Assembly: GCA_008477525.1 (NCBI GenBank)
Contig: SPDT01000005.1
Location: 62,001 to 126,000, forward strand
Length of the DNA stretch: 64,000 bases
Source: Hypomyces perniciosus
Lineage: Eukaryota > Ascomycota > Sordariomycetes > Hypocreales > Hypocreaceae
Reading direction: 5' to 3'
The notes beneath the pieces were generated by a model. The model was not told where the DNA came from and ran no database searches. It saw nothing but the letters and a program-made list of their open reading frames with translations. Positions 21,036 through 32,642 of the stretch are shown here, one piece after another. Position numbers and translations under genes: made by a program. Position 1 is the stretch's first letter; every line of letters begins with the position of its first letter.

Positions 21036-24000
21036 AATTAGTCGTCAGCAAAGGCAAATAATGTAGAGTGTTTGTGGCGAAAAGAAACTCGGATGGCTAT
21101 GAGCTTTTGAGGGGGTTATGATCTGGCTTATGTATTAGTTATCAACTCAAATTATCCTCCAACTCCCGAACACTACCCCGGAATTGTATTCAGATGGTCT
21201 CAATCGGAACCAGTTACTCCACCCAACGGAGCTAGAGCGGGCGTTAACCACAAGCGAGTGATGATTAATTGAAAGGCATCGTATATCGGACCGACTTTGT
21301 GAAAGAGCTCTCCTAGACCTCTTGTGCACCGAGATTCCCCGAAGCTACAATGATATTTTTGCTTTAGGGCCGTATTGTATTAGCATGTGCACTGAATCGG
21401 CCCTTAAGCATTTAATACATGGCCTGGTCAAGGTTCATTCTCTACTTAGAGTTAGCATAGCGTCTTTACTAATACCATAGTTTGCTAGTCTAACAATACT
21501 TGTTCTCAGTCATAGCAGGTACTTAGTACTTTGTAAATTAATTCATATATAAGAGGGCATCTATGAAGGATGTGGTGTACTCCGTATAAACCCATCAATT
21601 CCGTCCAAAATACGAATTACCTTAGCTCACGGCCCACTTGCCGTTGCTGAACGCTACCTAGGTATACAATGGAGAAAGGCTAAATGTTTCCTATTGGGGG
21701 ATTTGACTGAGGAATCATGCTCGCAATTCTGCCGCGTGTTCACATAAGAGGTTACACGGGCGCAGTACTCTGTACGCCCGTTCCGATGAAGATGAAGACG
21801 AAAGACGCTCACAATATCAAACCTTGCTTGGAATAACTGACTGCTTACTAAAAGCATAGTTCCACCACCCTGTTGAGTGCTACTCTACTTGTAGAGTTCT
21901 TCGTATGGGGTTAAGTGGATACTTTAAGATACAGGCTAGACCTAGATAGGGTCTGACAACTTATATAATATCTTTAAATAATTATATTTCTTCCACCTTA
22001 AATAAAGACAGAAATAATCTAGGGAAAATATATGTTCAGTATTTGCATAATTACTAAATATGAATATTTGAGATTTAGCTTGCCACATATAGCTCGGGGT
22101 TATGTTTGAGGGGAGCAAGGCAAGCCTCGACTTGTTGGTCAAATATTTGTCTTGGTGGAAATGTTGCTGTATATGCAGTACTTCGTAATACCGACTAATT
22201 TACCTCGCACTCGGTAATTTAGGGAACCTACCTATCTAGGTAGTGTAATCAAATGCAATGCTCCGAGGCTATAGGGAGTGACACCAGCTAAACTGTAGCC
22301 AAGCTGAAGAGCAAAAAGCCACTGCCGAGTAGCTCCTCCGTAAATTCGTATAAGTACGATCTAGTTCAGTTCCTTTTTTCGGTCTAGTAAGAGCGTAAGT
22401 TTGTCTACACACGGCCAAAGAAGCTAGGCCAAAGGATTAGCTTCTTGCCCCAACAATTCCTCTGCAAAGATGCCGTAAGAATCACTGCATCATATGAACT
22501 CCAGTCTTACAGTTGTAGAAAGAGGGGTCTGAGATGGAACAAAGCACGCACTAACACGCATGTGATGTCAAACAATAACACACATAAGAGATCAATCGAT
22601 CCTCTGCTTACTATCTACATCCCTCATTACCTTCCTTAGTACATGGGGCCCCACGTATGAACTGAGCGTCGCTATATCTTTGACAAACCTCACAAATGCA
22701 TGAATCTGAGAGCGAGGATTCTAAGCATAATGGGAAACTCGCCTTCAGCAGCATTCTCTCCAACGGGTAAAGGCGACAATCTGCGGACCTTGCACCATAA
22801 AGAATTAAATGCCTCTAACCTCGCGGCGTAGTATTTAGAAAAGGGCCGTCAATTGTGTCGATGCTCCCCGTTGATGGTTGGATTGCAATAAAGACGAAGG
22901 GGCATAGATGCCCAAGCTATACCCATCATGTGTGCACGGAGAGCGTCATGAGTACCTCTTGGCTAAGATGCACAGAATGGATGGCAAGGTGACACGAAAA
23001 GGGGCAACAGCAATACGGACGCACGCCAAACAACACACGATTGAGATGATGGTGACACAAGATTGATTAATTGAGCAATAAGCCATATCACGAGGACCGC
23101 TTAGAGGAACCGCTGAGTAAGTTGAGCAATGCTGGCAAAATAATTTCCAGGTGTAAGGGATTCTGGCAGGTTGATAATCCAAGGCCGACCACAGGTCCCA
23201 CTCAACGTAACAGTATCCCAACGGTCTTTTCCTCGTTAGCTCGAAAGTGGACGATCTCTTGGAGTGTCCAAAACTTCACAATATTTACGACTCGCTTTGT
23301 CTTGGTTGGTCGCAACAAGCATCAAATTGAGGGTGTGATGAAGTTAAATTAGGCACATAACTCACCAAACTCCGCACTCACTAATCCAAAATCCCGCTGC
23401 ATACCCCAGACGTCTCAAAGTCTGCACGTGGCCCCCAAGACTCCACAGAGTCCACGCAACAGGGCGAGGCAAAACCTGGATTCTGGTAGTCCACGCGGTA
23501 ATGCCCAAAGGTCAGTTATACCGCGGCAGTCCTTAAACTATAGCCTAACCCCGCGGTGCTTTTTCTTGGCCTTCTTGTTTTGTTCTAAATCTTATAATGT
23601 GGGACATCTAAGAGCCAATCGTACTGTCGCCCACCCCAATGTTCGGCCGATTGTTCGGCGCGCTTCCTCCGTCAGATGACGGCATCCGTCAGAGGCCAAG
23701 CAACTTGACCGTCCCCAGACTTATGGGTTGCATTTCGGAGGGTCTAAACTCGGACTGATTTCGGATCTATCCTTTCCCAAGGATTATCGACACAGGGTTG
23801 AAAGAAGGGACTAAGCTTGGGGGGTGGGTTCAAGCCCATCTATCCGTCAGTTCATGTTATCCTACAGTGATTTAAGCTGTTTCAAACATCACAATGCCAA
23901 GAAGAAGTCGTTGTGCAAGGATGAAGGTTACGTTAACGTGGAGTGTGGAGGTTGTGTAAATTGAATAATATATAAACCACCATGACTCCATCATTCTTGA

Positions 24001-24094
24001 GTTTGTAAAATCCCGATGTTCATCAGCATTACTCCGGCTTTCGATAGCAACATTCATCTTTCAAGAATCGAGCCTATTGCCTCTGAAGATCAAA
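21036..24094. other. Three-kilobase gene-free region
   Basis: It separates the divergent GH128 and DUF1996 genes. Only short unsupported frames are present. A moderately A/T-rich patch at about 21940-22080 may be an old repeat. One dispersed 9-mer copy lies at 21578-21586. A T-arm-like GGGTTCAAGCCC at about 23825 lacks the rest of a tRNA. Confidence 0.45.
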
Positions 24095-25275
24095 ATGACT
24101 CTCAAGTACTCTGCCTTGGCTGCTCTGGCAGCCGCCATTGGTGCCCAGGCTCAGCTCTTCACCGTCAGCTGTGCGCCCCTGACTATCCAGCGTGGCGACC
24201 CCATTGTCTCTCCCGGTCAACTGTCCTCTCATGTTCACGCGGTTGTTGGTGGCACTGCCTTTGCCCTGACACAGAGCAATGAGCAGGCACGAAATGCCAA
24301 AGCTACAACTTGTGACAAGATCCTTGATAACAGCAACTACTGGCAGCCTCAGCTCTACCACCAGCGACGTGATGGAAAATTTGAGATTGTCCCCTTTGAG
24401 GGCAGTGTATGTTGCTGATTCAACTGAAAATCATGTGCCATGTATCCTGTCTTATGCTGTCCATAGGCTACTTACTACATTGCCCGGTCTTGTGACTACG
24501 CCCCAGGCCGAACCAACTGCAACAATGCTCCCCTTCCAATTGCCCCCCCTCAGGGACTCCGTATCCTGGTTGGCAACTTGAACCGCCGGTATGTTCCTGT
24601 AGCTCCCATTCAAGCTTGGGAACGTTGATACTTACTCTGTGTCAGGGCATTCAACGCCTCGAGCTTCGAGGACCGTGCCATCCAGCATGTCTGCCTTGGC
24701 CCGAACCCTGTTCCTGATTCCAATGGTTTCCCAACTCAACAATGTCAACGTCTTCGTTCAGAGACCTTTTTCCAGTCCTGTTGGGATGGCCAAAACCTTG
24801 ACAGCCCCAACCACAAATCCCACGTATGTTTGCCTCGCACAATCAACTTACCTATTTAACACTTGCATTGGCTGACACGTATCAAAAGGTCGCTTTCCCA
24901 GCTATTGGCGACTACAACACTGGTGTGTGCCCACAGTCGCACCCCAAGGCTATTGTCTCCGTCTTCTACGAGTTCTTCTACGGCACAGGCTCAATCAAGG
25001 ACTTCAACCGCCTGGTCTACGCTACTGGCGACCCGACCGGCTACAGTCTGCATGGTGACTTCCTCAACGGCTGGAAGGACCAGAATGCTCTGGAAAACGC
25101 TATCGCCACCTGCTCTGGCCCTAATGGTGTATACGACAGGGGCTGCAGCTTGAATGTCGGGCCCAATGGCCCCGGTCAGGCTGGACCTCAGAAGCTCGAG
25201 ATTGCCCCTCCCACTGAGGATGTTGGTCTCAACGGGCTCCTTGAGAAGCTCCCTGGGGACAACCCCATCCGTTAA
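24095..25275 (+). CDS. Secreted DUF1996-domain protein
   Basis: Four exons: 24095-24406, 24467-24588, 24646-24823 and 24889-25275. Introns are 57-65 bp; phases close to 332 residues. The start MTLKYSALAALAAAIGAQAQ is a signal peptide. The DUF1996 domain fills the mature protein: SSHVHAVVGGTAF (about 44-56), CDKILDNSNYWQPQLYH, YYIARSCDYAPG, FPTQQCQRLRSETFFQSCWDG, PNHKSHVAFP and VSVFYEFFYGTGS. Cysteines are numerous and probably paired outside the cell. The family is widespread in moulds and mushrooms; its biochemical role is not established, though it is often found attached to cell-wall-binding modules. No such module follows here. The third acceptor (AAAAG/GTC) is not pyrimidine-rich but preserves the family motif. 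Confidence 0.9.
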
Positions 25276-26452
25276 ATAACCCAGAACGAAACGATCCCGC
25301 AATTCTCAACATGAGCGAATAACGATCTATGATACGACCATATTTGACTGCTTCTTCATGCCTAGTTATTTTTGGGAAGCGATATGTTCGAGCGGTAAAA
25401 ACTACAAAATGCGTGGAAGTTGATGTTTGAGATATTCACATGAAAATGTGGTTGCGGCTCCAGACAAGACAGTATTGTCATGGGTTTTCTCGGATGCATC
25501 GAGCGGTGTGGCCTGTCGCGATTAATTTGATCCGAATTGCTATTACCTAGTAGTTTGCAACTTGAATTGAGCTTGGTATGCCAAATCCAGAGAGTACCAA
25601 ACCAAGTCTTTATCTATATGCCATTGTAGTGAGAAACATCCAATACTGACAATTCCACCCAACTTGCAATTGACAGCAGAGACAGGTTGCCAACCGTTTT
25701 TGGTTTAATTGGAGGAACATCCACGCCAACATATGAGTGGTGATGGTACCTGGGTGGCCAGTCCGAACCGCGTGGGTTGTTGTGGTCTAATCGGCACTAC
25801 CCCAAAGCTTGTGCCCATTATATTTCTTCACGCCGCAGCTACGGCTATCTTAGCTCAGGGGCGGTCTTAGGGAGGCCGATGGCTACGTACTTGACGTCAT
25901 TAGCACCGCCTCTCATTCCATTACATCTTTGTGAAACAGAAAGCAGACGGGGTGTGTTTCCTGACCATAACCCAGAGCTGCATTCTCGACACTTCGCGCA
26001 AACCAAACCTGACCGGTATAGTAACGGACGATTTGTAGGTATGCCGAAAACGAGCTTGACTGATATTTTATTGACGATCGAGTAACCACCGAAATAGAGC
26101 CAGAGCCAACTCCAGATCCAGAGACGAATTGGAAGCGACGTGTATTGCCTGGCTTACAACCGATATACGGTTTTCAAACCTGCAACGACCGACACAATTC
26201 TGGAGATTTTGAGGGCTCTGGAGGCGATGAACGGATAAATGCCGAACCAGCCAAACATCACAGTCTGCGGGGCTATCCTCACGCCTCGAGGGAGCAACCA
26301 GATAATCACAAGGATAGGTATCATAAAAGTTTGATGATTAAATCAGGCACGCTATAAAGTTGAGGAGGAGAGTCAACTTGACCGCCCTACGCATGTTATG
26401 TACAGCCTCCATTCTTGTGTTCCATAATTCCAAAGCCCGACAAACTCCAAAA
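25276..26452. other. Intergenic region between convergent genes
   Basis: No supported gene. Open frames are short and domain-free. The DUF1996 gene ends on the left and the permease gene ends on the right, so this spacer should hold only 3' ends. Confidence 0.5.
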
Positions 26453-28287
26453 TCACGAATCCTGAAACTTCCTCGGGACACGATGGTAGACAACCACATT
26501 TGTTCCATCTGCCAGGGGCTCGTTACGTGGCTCCAAGTTATAACCACCGAGCTTCGGGGCTGCCACCCACCAAACAAACCAATAAACGACTGACGATGCC
26601 AGAACAGCGATACCCACGACACAGTACAACCAATATGGGAGGGGGGGCGTATCTCCCTTGCCCCCTGGCGGGTACAAGAACGGCGCGGTAAGTTGGAAAG
26701 CCTGGCCTACCATAAAGAAGGCCGCGACAGGCCACCAGACCTTGAATGGGCGCTTAGCTTTGGGCTCGCTCCAGCGCATGTAGAACAAGCCTGCGACAAC
26801 GAGAAAGTTGATGACGGAACTGGGATAGCCTTCCACGTCGAGAATGAAGTTGTATGCGTTGCCAAAGGGAATGGCTACAATGACAATAAAAGACGGGATG
26901 AAGTGCAGGAGTAAACCTGCTGATGGAGAGCCAAATGGCCAGGCCGATGCCCAGAATCGAGCATAAGGAATCACACCCTCTTTTGCGAGCTCTTGGTTGA
27001 CTCGCGCTTGGGCGAAAGTGACGGTCAACACGTTACCGAAGGCTGAGATGGCAACAAGAACACTAGAATGAGGTTAGTATGAGATGGGCCGGGGGTGAAG
27101 GCAACCTGGAAGACTAACCTCAACGCTTTCTTCGCAGCAGTACCGAAGACTTTTCCCATGAAGTATGAGGCCACAGTGGTACCGCTAGCTGCGATCTCGG
27201 CAGGAGTGGCAGCTGCAAAGTAGGCCACATTCGCCAGAATATAAAGAACTCCGCAGATAGAGAGACCGAGAGGGCCTGCAATCTTGACCGTGCGTACCGG
27301 GTTCTTCACTTCATTAAGCACGTACATGGCATTCGACCACCTGAATTTCATCAGCCTTTTCTTCTCTCACATGTGTCCCAAGGTCCTTACCCAGCATATG
27401 AATTCAACACTTTGAAGAGTGCGGTCGCGTACTGATTGCCCGAGGTGGAGGAACCGGCAAATGCGTTTTGGAAACTCGCGTGCGGATCTTTGACGCTGGA
27501 TACACCACCGCCGAGCACAACCCATCCCGTAACCACTATCAATAGCAGCAGGACAACTTTGAGGACAGAGATTAAATTCATTCCATGGACGCCGACTTTC
27601 GGGAAAAACGTATGGATGAGGGTAACGAAGACAATGACTCCGATGGCAATGCCACGTTGCTGCCATTCGGTCGCAACCTGGCCAGCCGCGACCATAACAT
27701 TCGAGGCGAACACGATGCACCCAGAAGCTAAAGTAGTCGGGTCAGATGTTGAATTTGTAGTATCGAATGAAGGCGGGCAGTCTCACCTGTAAATCCGAGA
27801 GCAATCGCCTGAATGGCAAAGAGGGTGGTGATCAACATCTTTGGGCGAGGGTATGCCGCCTCGAGGTAGACCTTTTCACCACCGCTCCGTGGGATCATAC
27901 AGGCGAATTCGAGCCAGACGGAAAGCCCTGCAAGCGACAGGAGGAGGCCCAACACCCAAAGGAGCAATGATGCTCCCACACTCCCGACGCCATTCACGAT
28001 GGATGACGGGGTGGAAAATATACCGGTACCGATGATGCGTCCGATGCTGATATTTGTGATTAGGCCTGATCCTGAGCGTAGCTCTAGCGACACAAGAGGA
28101 AGACCTACATGAGGGAAGTTGTGCTGAAAACTCCCAAGTGACGGCCCAAACCTCCAGCGGTATACTCGTCGAATGTCAGCCCGCCGACATCCTCTACAAG
28201 TTCCTCGGTGGAGGCGACCCTAGAGTCGGTTGCATGTGAATCGAACAGAGCCTCGCTCTTCGAATGATCCGGAGACTCGCTGGCCAT
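26453..28287 (-). CDS. Amino-acid permease, LAT/methionine-permease-like (APC superfamily)
   Basis: Five exons: 28287-28109, 28046-27787, 27727-27391, 27340-27119 and 27062-26453. Four introns of 50-62 bp; phases close to 535 residues. A hydrophilic cytosolic N-terminus of about 50 residues (SPDHSKSEALFDS) precedes the first membrane segment. The substrate-site loop of the first helix is GRIIGTGIFSTPSSI (about 62-76). Further marks are CMIPRSGGEKVYLEAAYPRP, SYAGWSNAMYVLNEVKNPVRT and FAQARVNQELAKEGVIPYARF. About 12 membrane helices are visible. These are the hallmarks of fungal Mup1-like permeases, which import methionine, cysteine or other neutral amino acids at the plasma membrane. The exact substrate is inference. 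Confidence 0.92.
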
Positions 28288-29327
28288 TTTGGGCGATCAA
28301 TGGCTCGTACACGAGTAATAGTTGCGAATCCAAACTGTGACACGCGACACAAACGTCTTGGACACACGCGGGTCCGCAGCCATAGAAATATCCCGAGGGC
28401 GCTTGCTGTTGGGTGTGGCGTTTCTCGGTAGATTGCCATACTAGCATGGTGGCACACACGCATCGGTCTGATGGCGTGATCGCCATAACACGATGTCTGG
28501 GAGCTTTGGCCCGTTTGGATTCCGCTTGCTCGGGCGTCACGGTGATTCCGATGGAGAATACGGGCGTTATCTTACATGGTGCAAAAAATAGCTTGATTGC
28601 GCAAACGATGCTAGTTGGCGTGATCAGTATTCTACTCGTAATAGAGAAGGATCTGGTACGTTTGTTTTTCTTGTCCAACTTTATCAACCCATCTAGTACA
28701 TAGTATAGAATATTGTGGATTACTCAAGGCCCAGTATGGCTAGTCGTGTCCTGTCATGGCCGGTCCGAGCCTTGGCTTGCCAAGCTGGCTTGCCAAGGAG
28801 GTTGGCGAGATCGCCATCGCCGAGACTGGGCTTGGATTGATTCAACTGTTGGCCCAATGATCTCTGCCGTAAAAGTAATCGTCCCAGGTTCTACTCTGTA
28901 TACCTAGGCAGGTTGAGACCACACTGCTCCAAGGAGGGTATGCCATTGGGACGAGCGTTTTGAAAGTCTGAAGCCTTCCCGACCCTTTTTTTCATCTCTT
29001 ATCCACTTTATTATGTGTCCGGAGCGCGAGCCTTACATTTACGAGTGCCTTTCCTCCGTGCTCACGACCCTTCTCGTCTTCCTCTCACCCCACCAGACGG
29101 GTATCAATGCGGGATTTAGCGAGCACACAGAGAGATACGGTGTTCCCTGCTCAGCTCTCACGGTCGGTGTTTTCTGATCTTGGCATGCATATGGACCTAT
29201 TAAGTCGTAGAATTACGACATTCCACGATCCTGCATAGCCAACCTATACCGACTCTCTTGGCAGCTTGAAACAGTCAAATCTTTTGCTCGTGGCCCAAAG
29301 ATGACCCCCCTGGTACTGCGACAGTGC
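28288..29327. other. Intergenic region upstream of the permease
   Basis: Contains the permease promoter and the 3' flank of the F-box-like gene. I see no gene or strong motif. Confidence 0.45.
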
Positions 29328-30428
29328 CTAAGTAACATCCTCGAACAGTTCTCCGCGAAACAGCGTCGCATCCAGCACATACTGCTTGACGAAGTTCTGA
29401 GTAGCATCTCTCTCGGAAGAATGAGGGTTATCATCATCAGGAAATGGAACCCCGCAGACCGTAACACGTATACGGCCCTCCGGATCCTCATCCAGCCAGC
29501 TGGGGTGATGTCCTGCGAAATTAAATACATTAGATGAGATGTCCACAAAACACATGGTGACCTCCCTGCGACGAGTCGGTCCATCACGTTCCGCATTGGC
29601 AGTCAGTGCATCGAGCCAGCGCTTCTTGACGTCAATGCCGCGGCGTTCATGTCGCCATTCTTCGTCCATCGCCCCGTCCGGTCGGGAAAAGACAACTGTT
29701 TCCAGGTGTGGTAAGCCTGCGAGAAGCTCCCAAACATCTGGTAGATCCAGATTATACAGGGCCAAGAAGCGCAGTTCCGGCCAGCAAGTTGCCCAAACCT
29801 TTGGTTCGCTGGATCCATGCTCATGGACATTCAAATAGAGCTCGTCCTGGACGCTAACAAATTCTTCCATCTTGACCAGGGCTGAGAAGCCTTCCCGCAG
29901 CAGCGGTCTGACGTGCTGATGGTCATCTTCTGGGTACAGACTCCGCAGCGGCATGTCGATAACCAAGCGTCGCAGAGTTGGTGCGACGGCAACGAGCAGA
30001 TCACGCACGGCTGTAGCGGTCGGTACATCGTTCAAGGGGCTAAAGAGTGCAGGGTCACGTAAATCGTCTTCTAGGTCATTGATGTCGAGATCGTCCACAT
30101 CTTGCTGGTCCCCGAACGGGCTCAAGTACATTCGCGCCGGGGTCCGGAGGCTCAAATGGCCATCTTTAGAACCATTGGAACAGCTCAAAGTGCGCAGAAA
30201 TGCCTGCAACCTCTCGCTCGAGTCGAGGTACGCGCAATGCTGATGGAGGAGCCTCGACGCCAGACGGCGAGTAGCGTCACAGACTTGCGTGAAAGCAACC
30301 AGCGTCTTTGTTACCACATGAGACGGTGGAAAGATTGCAACGGAATCACATGGGATAACGTGCTCAATTATTGTAAGAATGACTTCAACAGGTAGTTTTT
30401 GGCCCTTCCCGGCACCTGGTGAAACCAT
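29328..30428 (-). CDS. F-box-like domain protein
   Basis: Single exon, 366 residues from ATG 30426-30428 (MVSPGAGKGQKLPVEVILTI). The frame extends ten codons further only to a TTG. Residues 11-55 (KLPVEVILTIIEHVIP, then VFTQVCDATRRLASRLLH-like spacing) resemble an F-box used by fungi to recruit SCF ubiquitin ligase. The rest is a loose LRR-like arrangement with WPELRFLALYNLDLPDVWELLAGLPHLETVVF at about 215-250. An acidic stretch DVDDLDINDLEDDLRDP lies near 115-130. No membrane segment or signal peptide. Such proteins are numerous, fast-evolving and mostly uncharacterised. A transposon relic begins only 117 bp upstream of the start codon, so its promoter may be altered. Confidence 0.75.
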   Translation of the reverse strand: MVSPGAGKGQKLPVEVILTIIEHVIPCDSVAIFPPSHVVTKTLVAFTQVCDATRRLASRLLHQHCAYLDSSERLQAFLRTLSCSNGSKDGHLSLRTPARMYLSPFGDQQDVDDLDINDLEDDLRDPALFSPLNDVPTATAVRDLLVAVAPTLRRLVIDMPLRSLYPEDDHQHVRPLLREGFSALVKMEEFVSVQDELYLNVHEHGSSEPKVWATCWPELRFLALYNLDLPDVWELLAGLPHLETVVFSRPDGAMDEEWRHERRGIDVKKRWLDALTANAERDGPTRRREVTMCFVDISSNVFNFAGHHPSWLDEDPEGRIRVTVCGVPFPDDDNPHSSERDATQNFVKQYVLDATLFRGELFEDVT

Positions 30429-30545
30429 TTTTTGCCAATCCGCGAGTTGATATATCAAGGTTAAGTGGCTGAAAATAGGCGGGGTAAAAAGTCTGCATTT
30501 ATCTGTTAAATACGAAGCAAAGGGAGATCCAGCACCCTAAAGATA

Positions 30546-31263
30546 CAGTGAACCCTGGTTATAACGATTACCATATGTAACGATAACCTTTCTATACCAA
30601 TAGAATTGCTGTATACACAGGGTTTTCCCACTAAAAGGGTTAAAAACCTTAATACTCGCGATATCGTTAGGATCCTGCTTAATAATATATATAAATATCG
30701 AAAATATTATTATAGCCGCCTTTTTAAGTACGCTAATTTCGCTAGCTTTAACTGCATTTTCCTCCTTTTATATTATAATAGCAGTATTATAATAACAATA
30801 AAGACGCATTTTTTATCGATTTTACAATAATTCCTATACAAAGGCAATATTATATTGCTATTTCGCAGAAGTAACGGCAATTATTGCGCAGAAAACGCTG
30901 CGAATTCCCAGGTTAAAACTAAAAATAGCTCACAGAATAGGCCTCGTTAGAAATTCGCTCAATTAACGATTTCCAAGTCATTGTCTAATAAATAGGCGTT
31001 CCTTAATAAACGGAATACTGACCTACGAGATATTAAAAGGATTCAGTAAACTCATTTTCCTGACCTTAAAAATGCCTTTAAAGAAATACTGCTCCGAAAA
31101 AGCAGGATTCTATTAAAGTGTATTTAATAACAGTTTTAAGCGTAAATTAAGTGTAGATTTATTAGTGTAGTATATTGCCTACAAAAACCTGGTTCTAACA
31201 ATAACCTTTGTATACCGATAGCGCCAGTGCAACCATAAATATCGTTATAGACAGGGTTTGCTA
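30546..31263. mobile_element. Tc1/mariner (pogo/Fot)-type element relic, about 718 bp
   Basis: Left end CAGTGAACCCTGGTTATAACGA and the reverse complement of the right end (TAGCAAACCCTGTCTATAACGA) are inverted copies differing mostly by transitions. TA lies immediately outside both ends (30544-30545 and 31264-31265), the target duplication of Tc1/mariner elements. The interior is A/T-rich, has no transposase frame and shows subterminal repeats (CAGGGTTTT near 30622, ATAACCTTT..TATACC near 30586 and 31201). It is a non-autonomous or decayed copy. Confidence 0.7.
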
Positions 31264-32480
31264 TACTTGCGATCGAAAAACGCTTAGATTGTTACTATTT
31301 AATATATAAAGTATAGATAAAAAGAGAAAAAAGGAAGGACAAAACGAAAAGGAACAATACACTATTTATATATATTAAAAGATTACTTTAAAAATATTTA
31401 AAAAGTATTTAATATATAAATAATTAAAGTCTTTATTATATAGAATATAATAGAATTTCAAGGATTTATATTAAATAAAGATAAAAGCAGTAATTAAAAG
31501 GTAAAAGTTATAGTAATTATTTTAATATTGTTTGACTATTTCCTTTATAGTTAAAGTAAAAATAAAAATATGTATAAATTAATTAATTTCCTTTAATATA
31601 ACCTTTATACTTAACACTGCTGATTAATAAGGCATAAACCTTACAATAAGTTAGGGAAAAGATTTAGAAGGTAGGAGTAGGTTAATTGTAAGACTAAAGC
31701 TTGCCCTCTATTTTATTAAAACACAGGCTATCTCTTTAAATAGAGTCTAGTATAATCCTTTAGCTTTTCTTTCTGCCAAACAGGTATATACCTTAATATA
31801 TACCTTAAATGCAGTACCAGGTTTATATTTAACTTTTTTATAAGATAATTTTATATAAATATATAATAAAGAATATATTATAAAAATAATAAAGAATCAT
31901 TGTAAAATAAAATATTTAATATATAATATTAATATAATTAAATATTATAATTAAGAAATAGTAGGGAAACGAAAAAAATTATTAAATGTATATTTTTTTA
32001 AGTTTTCCTAGGAAATCTTTAAAAATATATTTTTTAAATATTTCCTTAATATTTCCTTCAAAGGTGATATAAAAGAAAAGGGAAAGCTATAGGGAAAGAA
32101 GTATAAGTTTTGTACCCTTTTATTTTATTATATATTAATATATATATATATTAATTATAAACCTCCTTTTTAACTTTTTTAATTATTATTAAATAACTTT
32201 GAAAATAAAATAAAAAGTATTTTTTAAAATTAACTTTAATAAATTAAACTTATTTAAAATTAATAATAAATAACTTATACAATTTATTTTTAGTATTAAG
32301 CTTTAAAACAACTACTTAAAAATTAATACTATTAATATAAAATAAACTTTTAATTTATAGTTTAATAGTTATAAAGTTAATTACCTTTAAAGTTTAATTA
32401 ATACTTATACCATTTATTTCTAAAATATTAAATAAGTAAATATAAATACTATAATTTATAAATATAGTTAATACTAAGTT
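31264..32480. repeat. AT-rich, RIP-like block
   Basis: About 1.2 kb of almost pure A/T with no open frame, similar in texture to the interior of the retrotransposon at 4.2-9.4 kb. It begins at the right end of the mariner-type relic and stops abruptly before ordinary sequence near 32480. Probably an old repeat copy destroyed by C-to-T mutation. I could not find its ends. Confidence 0.55.
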
Positions 32481-32642
32481 TAAGTCAAAATGCCTTTGTG
32501 ACTATGGAAGTGTGTCGATCTATGGTAATCTCTAATAATAATTATATATTCGGGTTAGGTATTATACTACTATGTGCGTGCAGGTGAACCCAGCATCTGC
32601 AATTGCTCGCCCGTCGGAGCCTGATGCCTCGCCTTGTCAGTT

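Noticed and set aside
23815..23845. T-arm-like GGGTTCAAGCCC suggesting a tRNA
   Set aside because: No acceptor stem, A box or anticodon arm at the proper distance upstream.
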